From Hymenolepis diminuta (Eukaryota; Platyhelminthes; Cestoda; Cyclophyllidea; Hymenolepididae): a stretch of 64,000 nt of DNA. Shown piece by piece: positions 48,260 to 61,700 of this stretch (positions within the stretch are counted from its first letter, which is position 1; every line of letters begins with the position of its first letter). The notes beneath the pieces were generated by a model that worked only from the letters and a program-made list of their open reading frames with translations, did no database searches and was not told the DNA's origin. A program made the position numbers and the translations under genes. The DNA lies in the NCBI GenBank assembly GCA_900708905.1, contig CAADRB010000002.1, forward strand, positions 5,589,390 to 5,653,389, in the 5' to 3' direction.

Positions 48260-50010
48260 AACTGATTTACGATCTACAAGCCGATATTCTAATCTGGAAG
48301 AATGAAAAAACAAGTTCTCGTTGTTATTAGCGAAAACTGATTCAAGTTCAATTTGAACTGCGTACAGTCTGCTTCTTTCTATAAATCATTCCATTGGAGA
48401 TTCTTCATGAAGTTTTAATGAGCCGCCGTCCAGAGGTCATCGAGTATAATTTCCAACTTTCTTAGTATGATTCCCTCCTCTTTTTCATGGGACCTGTCCT
48501 TTTCCTTCCTCTTTCTTCGGGACGTTTTCTTTCGATGTCTGAAATAGGACACTACATTCGCCCTTGGCTTCGAAGGAAGATCTCTATTCCCTGTTATCCG
48601 ATAGTATTCACTTCTGACACCGATTTCGATTCAACGATTATCACAGGATGCTGCTTCCTATTCTCCCCTTCTTTCTGCTCCACTTTGTAACACGTTCGTG
48701 GGGATTCTTTTGAGGAGCTTCATTCCGCTTCATTCTGCTTCATATCCTTCTTCGACCTGGCTATTGATTCTGTCACCGGACTGGCTGTCGCCTCAATCGT
48801 TTGAGTGACGTGTTTCATTCTGAATTTGGATTTCGTTCGGCATATCGTTTCCTTATGTCCTTGTTTGCTACACAAGTAGCAAGTATGGCGTTTGCACGAA
48901 CAAGAGTGAACAGAATGCAGACCACTACAAGCCAGTATTCAGTTAGGGTTTTTCGAATAGAAAACATGTTCTGGGATACAGGTTCACCAGAAATTCCACC
49001 AACATAATCGTACTCACGAGGTTCCTTCTGACTCATGACACTGCTGCACTTGAAATCAAATTTTCTGCATTCATTAGGAAAATCCTCTGGTGTAATGTTA
49101 TCACTTGCTTTGATCATTGTAAGGAATCGAAAACAGACATGGGTTGGACAAAGTTCTCGAAGATCACTCAAAAAAGGCAAACATTTGAAATGATCCCTCG
49201 AAATAGCACGAAGATCAGGGAGACCGAAAGGTACCATTGAGACAGCTAGCGTAGATCATCCAGTTTTGGTCTTACTTTCAAGGGAAAGACAATTAAATTC
49301 ACTAGAATTTCGACCCAATAATCGGGAGAGAATTAGTATACCTTCGTCAAAATTAAGATTCGAAATGATCCTGGCATGGATGAAATCTTTGAGCCTTTCA
49401 TTTTCAGCCGTTACTAGCCTCTGTAATAGCAGTCTAACATTTACATCACCTAGGTTATCAGCAAGACAGTTTCGGAAAATGCCTTCACACTCATCAAATC
49501 AGTTAGCAAAAAATTTGATCTGCTTCTGGGGTCACAGAACACGTGGAACGGGAGAAACTGTGGATGGTTTGTGCAAGGAAATATGTAGTGTTTCACTTTC
49601 ATGTTCGTAACTTTAGAAAACTATTCTTGCAACACAGTAGGATTTCTTTAGATTTCTTTCTTTTTCTTCGTTCTTCTCCAGGATGAGTTCAAATTTAACA
49701 ATATTAGGCGTCCTTTTTTATAAATATCCAAATTTTGAGTTTCTTCTAACCTTTCGCCACCAATTTTTGCAATCTTAAAGCCGATATCCCAGTCAGAGAA
49801 GAAAGAAAACACAAGTTCGCATTGTTCTCATTGTTCCAGTTCCTTTTGAACTATTTACAACGCAAACAGTTTTTAGGGTAGGTGTTAGATTCACTGGAAA
49901 TGGGAAGAAAACGTGGAGCGAAATATTAGTTCTGTCGAGGGAGAGTACCGAATAATTAATCCTAATTATATTATCACCTCGACAAAATGCGATAAATCCA
50001 AGTCCGCTTT
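48260..50010 (-). mobile_element. LTR-retrotransposon remnant B with broken gag and LTR-like flanks
   Basis: Bases 48367-49210 repeat 30325-31170 almost exactly, including the zinc knuckle (48881-48840) and its frame break. Beyond 49210 the two copies stay alignable but are much more diverged. Copy B keeps helical Gag-like sequence to about 49500 with few stops. Flanking stretches at about 48265-48365 and 49755-49880 are diverged direct repeats (AAGCCGATAT ... AAGTTC ... TTTGAACT), and 49900-50010 matches 30108-30215 beside copy A. These are read as LTR remains. No pol domain is seen. Confidence 0.68.
48815..49237 (-). pseudogene. gag fragment, copy B
   Basis: A 140-codon minus-strand frame, identical to copy A over its last 125 or so codons. 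As in copy A, the C-terminal hydrophobic stretch comes from reading the zinc-knuckle region in the wrong frame. The N-terminal 15 codons differ because the copies diverge there. Confidence 0.6.
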
Positions 50011-51644
50011 TTTAAACAAGAAAAAATCATAACCAAGTGCCTTTCATCTAAATTAAATTTTCATAATATATTAAAATTTCGTAAATTTTATTAAGATGGA
50101 TTCGTTTAGATCTTCATTTTCCTAATATATCAATAATTTCCCGTGATTTATCTTTTTCGAACTTTCATAGGTTAGAAGGCAAATTATCCAAAAACCTAAA
50201 TTCATCTTTTGCTTCTTAAATAATTAAATCTAACAAAAGATTCATAATGGGTGATAAATTAATAAAAACCACTCAGTTATGAAGTTGAATTTAAAAAGAT
50301 ATATCCGTAACCTTTTACGTTTTCTTAATGTTTTAGATTTCCGTAAATACTCTAATAAAAAGATGATTTATTTATCCCGGGCAAAGCAGAATTTACTAAG
50401 GAAAATAGAAATTTTTGACTAGAAAGGAAGTGAACCATACTACTACTATTGTATGAAGTATATAAGAGGTAATTATATATTTACCATCACATAAGATACT
50501 TAATTGCATGCCTTAGCTCCTTTTCCCCTTCTATCTATCATATCGACATAATAACATTTAAAATAATAACATTGGACTTTAAATCAAAAGGTCTTATTAT
50601 CTCTAGTTTTCTTAACTAGTTTTGGTATTGTTTTCTCTTTAATCTTCTCATGGTTCGAGATATACGGAATTTATCCCTGTCTGATAATACAATTGCAAAA
50701 TCTTTTTTAAATCTCGCTCCCATACTCCTATATAAAAGAAATCAGTACTACTGTATGCGAGGTATAATGCTGTCAATGCCTGCCCTTCAATAAACGAGTT
50801 TCTGAGTTTTAGGTGCAAATCTTAGAGCTCGCTCAAGCTTGACAACTCATCGCGAGTGCTTTTCTCAATTTATTTTCTTCCCTTGCCCACCCTGGTAGCG
50901 AACTCAGACAAACACTGATTCACCAGTGCACGAACTTCAAAAATTTATAATTCATTTTTTGTGGCCAGTGTGGCTTTAAGAAGTAATTTTACTACTGAAT
51001 GAATGAATTTGTACTCCAAATTAAATCAAATTTTGCTTTAAAGAATATTATTATTATTATCAAATAAAAATACAAAATAAATTTATTGAATTTTACACCA
51101 TAATTCCTTAAAATTGTTATTTCATAATCGTATGATATATACACAGTAGAAAGTAAGCTAATTTCATTTGTTCAAGATATTAAAACCTCAAGACGAATAA
51201 AAGACGGACTTCAAAATCAGGACCGTCGCTCCTTAATTCAAACCATCATATTCATGATTTGAACCTAAAAATCAAACAGGGAAATAATTTTTTAAATTCA
51301 TCACTTGTGTTTAATAGCTCACGCATGTTGTGAGACGTGGTTTCTCATATGAATTTCCTTTTATTTTAAAGATAACTTTACAAAATCCAATAGCTTTCAT
51401 CCCCAATGGGATGTATTTTACGATCACTTAAACAACAGAGAGCCGTCAGTGTTTTTATTGACTGGGAACGACCAAAGCTCTCCTATTCCTATTATTGGTA
51501 GAGAGATCCAAGAAAGTGTGGTTAAAAATATCAGTTTTATTAATTTAGTTATTTATAAAGACCAATTCATCTTTACATGATCAATTTAAAAGACAATCGT
51601 ACGCCTCTTTTAAATATTTTGCCCATTTATAGTAAAAATTTTGC
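50011..51644. other. AT-rich intergenic DNA
   Basis: I see no gene and no recognisable element. Confidence 0.4.
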
Positions 51645-51905
51645 AATTTTTAATTGTGGTAAGCAACTGAAATTGGTTAAGAGGAAGCCCAATGGATGAT
51701 AAAGGGGAGGGGGTCAAAAGAGGCTGAGAGAAATGTCAAGGTATCAATGAATCTTACCTCATTAGCATTTTGGATTCAGGTTGTACAACATTTACTAAAT
51801 GGGTACTTCCCACTCCAAAATTCAAATTTCATGATTCGTTCAATGAATTGCAGCAAATGTTTGTCTACAATGTTTTGTGCCTATTGACTGGTAATGTTTA
51901 ATAAA
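51645..51905 (+). repeat. R1 dispersed repeat, intergenic copy
   Basis: Best-preserved R1 copy by eye. Motifs: TTGTGGTAAGCAACTGAAAT, GATGATAAAGGGGAGGGGGT, CAGGTTGTACAACATTTACT, CAAAATTCAAATTTCATGAT, GCAGCAAATGTTTGTCT and CCTATTGACTGG. No open frame, no terminal repeats seen. Confidence 0.65.
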
Positions 51906-54423
51906 AAAAAGGTCAATACTCCTGCACCCTTCCGTTCTTCCCTTGAATGAGTGAGAAGATAAAATTTTCTTACATGTGATTCCTCATCTTACAGTTTAAA
52001 TAAACATCTTAATTATTTTTAAATTATATCAACACTTTCCGTTTATTTCAACTGTGCAAATAATCGGTTAAGAGGTTTTATATAAAAATTCATTAAAGTA
52101 GATAATAAATGCATTTTAAATCCTTTCGACATAAACCTAGATGCTACAAATAACCAGTTATTTTTACCAAAATTTTCTAATTGGATATGTCCATGTAAAA
52201 TGGCCACTTTAGAAAAAATAATAAATTCCCAGATAATAACGGTACAATTTCATGATGAATAAAAATAATATTTATCCGCACAATTTTAGGGGAAAATTAA
52301 CTACTAGAGAAAAACTGCCTCGATTCTTTGCCTTCCTCTATTTACTTCGCCCCTCAAATAATTTCTTATCCCACTGGAACTGAAACGAATATTAGAGTAA
52401 AGGCAGTCTTAAATTAAATAAAATACAGATTTAATTTCTTGTTTAGGTGACCTGTTTAATATTAAAATACATGAGAATTGGTCTCCACTTATCGTCCTCA
52501 ACCGTATTTTGCCTAAATGGCCAATTCTGATGTTATTTTGTAAATACGAAGTATAAGATCCGTAAATACGCTATAGACATGGTCTTGATGACTGAAGTTT
52601 TAGTATTTAGCATTTAATTTATACTTGTGAATATTTTTCTCTAAATCTCTTACACACACATCTACGAAATTGCATATTACTATCTGCATCCCAAAGCTTT
52701 CCCCTTAATCACATTTTAAAATTGCCAGTTTTATTTAAATATTTGACTGATTATCTCTCTTCAAATAGGGAATTTATCATAATCAAATAAATATGAGCTT
52801 AAATTGCGAATTGTGGTGCAGGACCGACCGAGTAAAGTATACTCAAGAACCTACGGAATGGATTTTATTTTTGGAACAACAGAACATGAAATTATGTCTA
52901 GTTAGAAAATGTGTATAACCTGAATCCAGAAATCACAAGAAGGAACGCTTTTTTGAAAAATTAATTTTATTCTCAGTTTCTACCAAATACTCGTCCTTTC
53001 ACTCTAAGTTAGTAACTCTAATACTTTTCAAACGTGTCTTCTATGATTATAAATGCAAAATTTGTTGTCATGTCATGGGTACTAATAATAATAATGAATA
53101 AGCAAGCTGTTACCTTCTATACAACTGAGTCAACGCAGATATTTTCGACAAGAATGTTCTAGAGTGAAATTATATCTGAATATAGAATATAATGACATTT
53201 TTATTTCTTTTATTAAATGTTTTGATGGAAAATTTTAAAAATTCTGATTTAAATTTGCTATGAATGTGGTTCCTTTTAAAGGCTACTTTAATATTAATAG
53301 TTAAAACTTGTGAGTACATCGTTTTATCATTTTTGTATTAAATATTTAACTTAGGTAATAAAAGATATCAATAATTAAATTTATATTACTATTGTTATAT
53401 CCTATATCTTTTGTAAGAAAGAAAAACTGACGGGGAAAAATTTATGGTACAGATTTGTTATTTGACGGTTTACCGAGTTTCACCCAAACAACAACTTTTT
53501 CTGAGCTGGATTTAAAAATAACAACGATTCGAGATTTTTGTTTTATAATAAGGCACATAGATTAACTAATAACCAACACTTGGACTTCAAGATCGAATAA
53601 TTACCGCAACCGATCAATTAAAATGGCCCATTTTCTAACTCACCACAATTAATGCAGTTGCAGACATCATTTGGGTATGAAATGAACTAGTGAATTTTAT
53701 GGTCTCTATTTCAGCATTATGAAAAAATTCTTATTTTGATTTTCTCTCAGAGGGCTAAATTGGGTTTTAATAAGGGCAGTATAGGATATCAGAGGTATTA
53801 AAACCAAATTTCGAGTTTACTTAGTAATTTCAAATAATAAAATGTCATGTTGCACAGTCTTTATTAAAGAAAGACGCATTACCTTACCAAACACAAGATT
53901 AAAAAAGATACTACTTTGGATTTCTTATTGAAAAATGAATTAGTTCTTGATCACCAAAAGTTTGCAGAGTAAAACTTCCAAAACAGCAATCGACTTGAGT
54001 AACTTTTTCAACTTTGCCGCTTATTAACGATACATAGCATAAATAAGAATCGACAATAGAACTAAATATTAAGAAGGTGATGCAGAATTAGCAATATATT
54101 TATTAACGTTTTTAGATTAAATTAACTTGCTTTCGGAGAGAGAAATTAACTTGCATCGCCATGAAAATCAGGATAATCTGAAAGCTTCCCGGAAGATAAA
54201 AATTAGGGAATTGCCGTGTTACCTGATTGGCTCACGCTTGTCACTATCATTCTGATTCGACAGAAACTGCTAGCACTCTGTTGTACGCGTTGGATCAAGA
54301 CAAGAGATAAAGCGTACGGCAATTACTTTTCTTTCTTGCCCACAATAGCACTACCCTTAATTCTACCCGCTCTGTTAAACCAAGAGACCCCAAGAGATGA
54401 AGTAAAGTGCAAAATGAAACCCC
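51906..54423. other. AT-rich intergenic DNA upstream of the Ser/Pro-rich gene
   Basis: No coding exon could be supported. Base composition becomes GC-richer from about 54200, with a CCAAT-type motif (CTGATTGGCTCACG) near 54225 that may belong to the promoter of the downstream gene. An overlapping frame starting at 54216 is a shadow of the real frame. Confidence 0.4.
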
Positions 54424-55789
54424 ATGATGCTTCTTACGCAACTCGAAACTCCTCGAAGCAATCCACTACCCCCTTTGCCCAATCACTACTTACTTCCTCA
54501 GCCAAAGCAACCAGTAGCTCGAACGGAAGTCCGGATAACTCTAAGAGTTCGCTCGGAATCTCCCCCAGTGCGACGTGTGCAGCTAGATGAAAATGGTTCC
54601 CTAGTACGGTGTGATAGCAATAATGCGACAACCACTATAACGCTACGTAGGCATTCGGTCGCTACAGTCGCAAGTCTATACGCGCCAATCAGCTCTGACC
54701 AATTGGAAGAGGCGCGGCACGCTATTGGTAGACCGCCTAGTGACTCAGTCCCACACACTACGTGCGCACGCGACCTTGAAACAGCGTCTACAAAACAGTT
54801 GCCTCCATTGCATCCACGCTCGGTCCTACCTCGCGCAGTTGCTGTGAGAATAAATCAAAATCAGACTAGCCCAAATAAGCCCGCTTCAGGAAATTTTACT
54901 TCCACTTTCCTTATTAACACCCCCGGTCATAGCTGCGTGACACGATCAAGGAGTTTCAAGACTCTTAGACGCTGTGAATCCACTGAATCGAACCATTCAT
55001 CTTCTAAGCCTCGTCCTCTTACAAGACACTCGAGTTTTGAAACAGCTTTACGTAATTACTCAAACAACAGTGATAATTTATCCCACATTCCTTCGAATAG
55101 AAGCTCAGAGGAACCATCACCTCGATCCCGAAGTTTTGTTTCCATAGAGAGCTTCGTCGTTGTAAATCCAAACGCCAAATTACCGCCAGCTCATCCTTCT
55201 ACAGCTGCAATTCAGCGGAATGGTGTTGGTATTGGCATGTTAGCTAGTAATAAACGACCTAATTCACCAACCAAACCACCACCATCACGACCGCCACACG
55301 ATCTTAATCCCTCTCCATTTTTGGAACGTTCTGCTGTGAATATCGTAATGACAGGGGGTGGACCAGAATCGACCTCGTCACCGAATCAGGGATCCCACTT
55401 TCTACCAAAAGAAGCTGCACCCGCAGCTAGGAGGCCTGTATCTAGGCCGATACGCAACTACGCTCGTATCCAGTTGCCATGCACGAAGGCTAGTTCAAGG
55501 AATAACAACCACGTTATGACGGATAGTTTGAAGCTCTATGAGGAGCAAATCTTCTCGCATCAGATATCTAGTGGTCAGAGACCGTTTTCTTGGTGCATTG
55601 ATGTGGGAAGTTTGGATAAAAGCATGGGTAGAACACCTGATGATAATAACTCCTCTGGATCTCCATCTGCAACTAATTCGTCTTCAACGATGTCGTCCGC
55701 TTGTTCATCTTCATCCTCTTCAAATGCCTCGCATGCTGTTGGACCACCCAAAATTGGACATTTTAACCATCTAGCGTGTCTTCGACCTG
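54424..55789 (+). CDS. Ser/Pro-rich protein exon 1
   Basis: A long exon of 455 codons ending in phase 1 (CCT G before GTAGGT). The frame stays open past the donor to 55881, but those last codons look noncoding. Composition is markedly GC-richer than the surrounding DNA. Poly-Ser tracts near the 3' end (SSSSSS) come from repetitive TCN codons. Confidence 0.85.
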
Positions 55790-58700
55790 GTAGGTTTTCT
55801 CTTAATGGGTTTTATCTATTGATCGACTTAGGTTTTCTTTGGCAGTCGTCATGGCACACATATTGTCTAGCTTTTTCTTGACAGGTGTATGCAAAATGTT
55901 CATACATCATTTACGTTTACATAAAGGTGTTAAGGAGAAAACAGTCGTGGGCTAAAGCATTAGAAATGTATATCATCATCAACCACTTGCCGGCGTACCG
56001 GTTTTTTCAAGTTTATTTAATACATTGATAAACGGTTTTATTCATCGTTATCTGCGTAGTAAAGTCCTCACTCTATACGCTTAGAAATTTGCAAATTTTA
56101 AAATACAAATAAAGTTTAAACCACCGGACTTTACATAAGCTGATGTTTGACTGGTAGGTTCCATGAGAATTACTCTTATGTTATATCTGATTTCTGCTAA
56201 CAATTTTTTCGTTGAGTCAAGGTTTTGTTCCGGTTTTGATAATTTTAAGAATCCCTAGTCCCTGTTTTTTTATCGTTCAGTTGCTCCTTTATAAGGTTAC
56301 AACTATTCTGACCCCTTGAATAAGGGAGAAGTTTTGCAGCTCAAATGACATTTTTGTAAAGAAAATAAGTTCACTTTGTCGGATAAAATTAATAATTTTA
56401 TCTAAGAAAAATTTAATGAACAATTTGTTGTTAATTATTTGTGAAGTTTGCATATTTGTTACAAATGTACTACATTATTTCGTCGTTGCTTGACAGAATT
56501 TTGAGTAAATTGCAGAAGTTTGCTTAAATCTGTGTTATTATTTATCTCGGGGGAATTGTGGCTATTTTGGAAGCTAGTTAGGTTACAATATACTTAAATA
56601 GAATAGGATATGCGGTAAACGATTGACTGTCTGGTGGTTGGCTTATATATCCAGGGGCGGTCGTGGAAACCGAATGATTTATAATTCCATTGCACGAGGA
56701 ATGAAGCTTATGGGTTGGGCTTTCTGACAGATTCACCTTTGCAGTTATATAAGTTTAATAGACATAGCAAATAGTATATCCCATTATTTGCTTTATTGAT
56801 CTCTCACTTAAATCTCGATTGGTTTATAAAATCCAAATTTTTCAATGGCAGATTAAATGAAGTACATTGTTAACTCATTTGAAATTACATCACAGAGCAC
56901 TGCAGTTAGGTGGTTGGTAAGAAGGACTATGTTAGCTTAAATTAGCTTACAGTCTATCGAAGAGATGGGTGGGCAGGATTGGTAGAAATCCCATATTCTG
57001 ATTTTTGGTCAGCATGGCCAAATGTGCAGATGATATGGCAGTTAGTCATTTCCTGTAACGTGATTCATTCACTCCGTGTCCTGTTGGTCAGGCTGTCCAC
57101 AAGGTAGGCTTGTTTGACCGACAGCTCTCCACTTGTGTTTCTATCGAAATCAGGATTCATCCTCTAATTACACAATATTCAAGGAATTACGTTAGCCTAT
57201 ATCGCTAACTTAAGGTATTCTTCGAAAGTCAAAGAAAAATACATTTTCAGATATAATAATTAATGAGACGATAGATCAATTACATGATTTTCCTTGTCAA
57301 CTTCTCACTATCAAGATGCTGGAATAGTGCTGAAATATTAAGCTGGAAATGTGAATATTTTCATTTCTTGTCCATCAATCTAGGGACGCCATAAGATTTT
57401 ATAGGAATGTGTTGGCAAACATGACTCAGCGACACAAAATACGTTGCTATATGCATTCCTCAGGCTGTCCACATTCTATTAAATCCAGATAATAAGCCAT
57501 CATAGATTCAGCAGTGAATCGAACTTTATCCGTTAATCGTCTTCAAGTGCTTTCATTAAGGTTAAAAACAAATCCTTGTTGTAGGAGTATTATAATGAGC
57601 GCCTTGGTGAAAAACTGGAATTCTAACAGCCTCTTTGTTCGCTAGATTTAGCCAGTGTGGTTGGCTATTCCGCTCCCTCGGTGTGCACCAACGAGTATTG
57701 AACCCATGATCCTCTGACTTCCCACTCAAGCACATTAAGTTTATAGTCTTGAAGTTGTCAGACTTCCATTTCTTTCATTCCTTTGAGTCTGAGCCAACCG
57801 CTGCTTTAGAATTGCTTAGTCGGATGTTAAATTCTATTTTTCTTTAACAGGTCAGCTGCTTCATTGAACTTATTACCGTTAAAATGTCAGGACTTTGTCT
57901 GAAAGTTTTTTACTAAGATTTTTTATTTAGAAAGCCTCTTCAAACAGAACTTTCTTTATGAAGTCAAGTTATGTTCTTATCTTTTATTTATTTAAATTTC
58001 GAATCAAGGGTCCTTCAAGTTGCATAAATTCTTTTCCAATTTTCAATGCATAAACAACTGTCAAAGACGTGTGTAATTTTCATTTCTCCGATTTGTAATT
58101 GAGATTCATATTTCGTGGCCTAATTTTTTCATAAATTTACTTCCCGGCGAAGACCCTTTAATAAGTAAAAGGCCGGAATAACAGTTAGTTCTGCGGAGAT
58201 GTATAAAAGAACACTGTGCAAAGTTTTTTTCAAATGCTGAACAACAGTTTAAATGTGCTTTCACCAATTTCCTTTTGATATTAAAAGTGGGGAAAATAGT
58301 GGAGCTGTACGATAATAGCTCCACTCCAATTAGGAGTCTTGACATACGTATAAGTATTGATAATAGCTAAAAATACTTCTATGAGAATGATATTTGGTCC
58401 AAAAAAGATTGATGGGATTGTTAACTGAGTTTGAAACAATCTGGTTAGCTAGTCTAGTACGATCATATCTTGTGAGAACTGGCCCTTATTCACTATTGTC
58501 GCTTTCCCCAGTAGTTGCCTTTGTTATAGCGAGATTATGAAGTGAACTGAATTGAAGAATCCGACCATGTCGGTCTCTATTTACAAAGAATAGAATTACA
58601 GAAAGGTACATTCGATGGTGATGAAAGCCAGTATCTGAGCTCTGTCTGTAACTGTTTTGCTCTCAAAAAATAAAATGAGTCAACTGTAGAGGAGGACTGC

Positions 58701-61700
58701 GTACGCACTTTGTTTTGCCCTAATGGTTAGATAATACGTAGATTATCATACAATGATTATTAAGAATGGCATTAGTTGACCGCTTTCTTCCTTGAATATC
58801 AGACATTTACATTTATTGATAATCAATAAAAAAACAGCATATTAATCTGACGACAGATTACGTCTGTGATTGGGAGATATTCTTTTCCCCAACGCCCTTT
58901 CTATCGGCATTTTTGTGAAGAAAATCTAGAAGCCTTTTTAGTTCAGAGGTGAATTTTTTGGTCTCGTGAAATCTAGCCAAAGCAATTGTTGTAATTTATC
59001 AACACCTGGTAAATTGATAACCCTTCCTTCTCATCTGAGACTAGTCACTGGGGTTTGTGGGAATTCTCTCCCACTTCCATAATCTCCCCTTACTGACTGC
59101 CGATCAAAAGTGCGCAATGTCTAGATGGGTTGGAATATTATAATCACGTCGGCAATTGCTATCGTGATTGCACTTTTTTACCCGTTTATAGGAGCTGCTC
59201 AAGACCAACCTGGAATTCCAATCAGTTCCAAGAGTCGTAATTTATCTGTAAGTTAAATTTGTCTCCCATTATCTAAAGGTGCTTTACTTAGTACTAAGCT
59301 GTATATCATCAAACGAGAGGCTTATTTCAAATAGTCGCAAGATTATTTGACAATTATTAAGCTGTCTAGAAATTTACAATAGGTATAGCTATTTTTCGTG
59401 TTTTTTTCTTATTTGATAGTTAATTTGAGATTAATATTGATAGATCTTAAATTTTACCTTATTCTAGGAATGAATATTTGGTAAAGTTAAGTAAAACTAA
59501 CAAGTCGTGTTGCAATTAAGTCATAGGTAGGTGGAGAATAATTAAACAATTATGCGTAAACGAAAGGATCATTATTTAATCGGACAATATAACTAGACCT
59601 CAAAGGAATCAACAGAATACCAGCGGATTTAACTGATATTGGAAATGGTCTGAGATTATAGAACACGGCAATTCAGTGCATTTTTCCGATACTGGTTTTG
59701 TTTAACTCTGGAAGAGAAGGTGTGAACATGTTCAACTCAAGTTGTATTTACCCTCAAAAGCATAGTGTGTTTAAAATGGTGATATAGGCGAACTCTGATT
59801 CCACAGAAGTTGATTGCAGTTTATCATAATCTTCCGTTTAAGATAGGTATACGTTCCTGAAAATGTACTGAAGATGAAGACAATTTTATTCTTAATGGAA
59901 ATAATATCTATGGGTTTTATTGTCTGATAAAATTAAGTGATATTTAACTAACATATCTATTAATAGATAATAAAAGATGCATATATTATTTCGCAACACG
60001 ATTTTAAAGAATTCTTCCAACGCTAAACGTTTTTTACTGTTTCTCTTTTTCACTCATTCACAGCCCATAATCCACGCGGTTCGTCCGGGTTCACCACAAG
60101 TTACTCCAATACATCTCCACAGTCCTCCAGTTCCTCCGGGAGCAGCCAATCGAGTCTCTTCTCGTCCACGCCCAGGAAGTATTCTTCCAGGTGGAAGTAA
60201 CGCTGTCCTTCCACCTCCCCTCACTGAAAGTACCGCCACCACCTCAGAGGCTTCTACACCAAACGCTGATGAGAACACCAAAAAGCTCCTCACTACTGCT
60301 ACTACTTCCTCTTCAGGAACTGGAAAAATTAGTGGCGGCGCTTCTTCAGCATCTACCTCCACTTCATTCGCATCATCTCTTGCAACTGTTCGACCAGTAC
60401 GATCCGGCTCTCCACCTTCTCCACATCTTCCTCCTGCTCCTGTTCCCTTTGAGGAGTGTTCAACCACCCTGGCGACGGTTAGACCTGATGACAGTTTCCC
60501 AACCCCTGGTCTCAGTCTTTTACCGCCTCCGCCTCCCTGGAATAATAACAATAATAGCAGTATGGGCAGCAGTGTGAGCTCACCTAGAATCAGCGGAAGT
60601 AAAGGAAGTAGTGCAGTTCGACAACTCTTTGTCTGCCCTTACTGTCGTGCTTTGCCGACAATGTGTCGATGCTCGGCCTCGTTGAATAGCGCTTCTGAGA
60701 CTGAAGCAAGTACTAGTTTTGAAGATAGTGAGGATGAGAGTGAGAGTACGTATGCTTTCAGCACTCTAGATTCGGATTTTATTGCTTGGATGAGGTTAAG
60801 TGTGAAAAATGTCTCGGCATCACATCCTTGCTATTCGTCCAGACAAGCTGAAGCTCTGGCTACACTTACGAGGCAAGAAGTTGTCAACATTGTTAGTATC
60901 TTCAACACTAACCCACTTGGATTACGAATGAGTTTGGTGAGTTATGGGTTCCTAGCTTTAAATTTTCCCATAATAACAGTAACTCTGGCTGATATTTTCG
61001 GATCGATTTACGGGATTACTGTCCCATAACGGAGTTTTGGGGCTTTTAAAGGAAACACTAACATTTTCCGGGGCTTATTCCTGCCTTAACACTTTGACTG
61101 CGACGTGCGCCATATATGGTACATGCGGTAAAAAATAAGCTTTTCTAAAAAAATCAAATATGATGTAAACCACGGTCATCTTCTTATAACCGATTGATAG
61201 AATATAGTGTAAAAGGATTATAAAAGCATAAAATAAGGCTATAAAGTTTAATCAGAAGAACATAATTTGCACAAAGCAAAGGATACAGGTTATACAGGTT
61301 TGAAAACGCCGCTCCACAGGCATACAGGCTATTTTGGGAGTCGCAGTCAAAGTGTTAAGCGTAAACTCATAGTCTCAATTTTGGNNNNNNNNNNNNNNNN
61401 NNNNNNNNNNNNNNNNNNNNNNNNNNNNNNNNNNNNNNNNAGGGGTACACCAATTATAGAGGAAATTTTTCCTTGAATATAAGCAAACCATATAACCATA
61501 AGTAACTAATATGATGATCTGCAACTGTATTGTGCAAATGCTGCTCTCTAAAACATTGGAGAAGGAATCTTTGTCTTTTTAGTACTTGCCTCTATGTTTA
61601 TTCTCGCTTGACCCAGAACTCGATTTAATGGAAATCGAGTTAACTCGAATACAATCTTAGGATTCCACAAAATTATAATGGACTGAAAAGAAAACCCTTT

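Noticed and set aside
54216..54590. 124-codon frame with hydrophobic start upstream of the Ser/Pro-rich gene
   Set aside because: Its second half overlaps the real exon in another frame; no splice or domain support.
60054..60551. Minus-strand frame of 165 codons, Gly/Arg-rich
   Set aside because: It is the reverse of a Ser/Pro-rich coding exon; such composition yields long antisense frames by chance.
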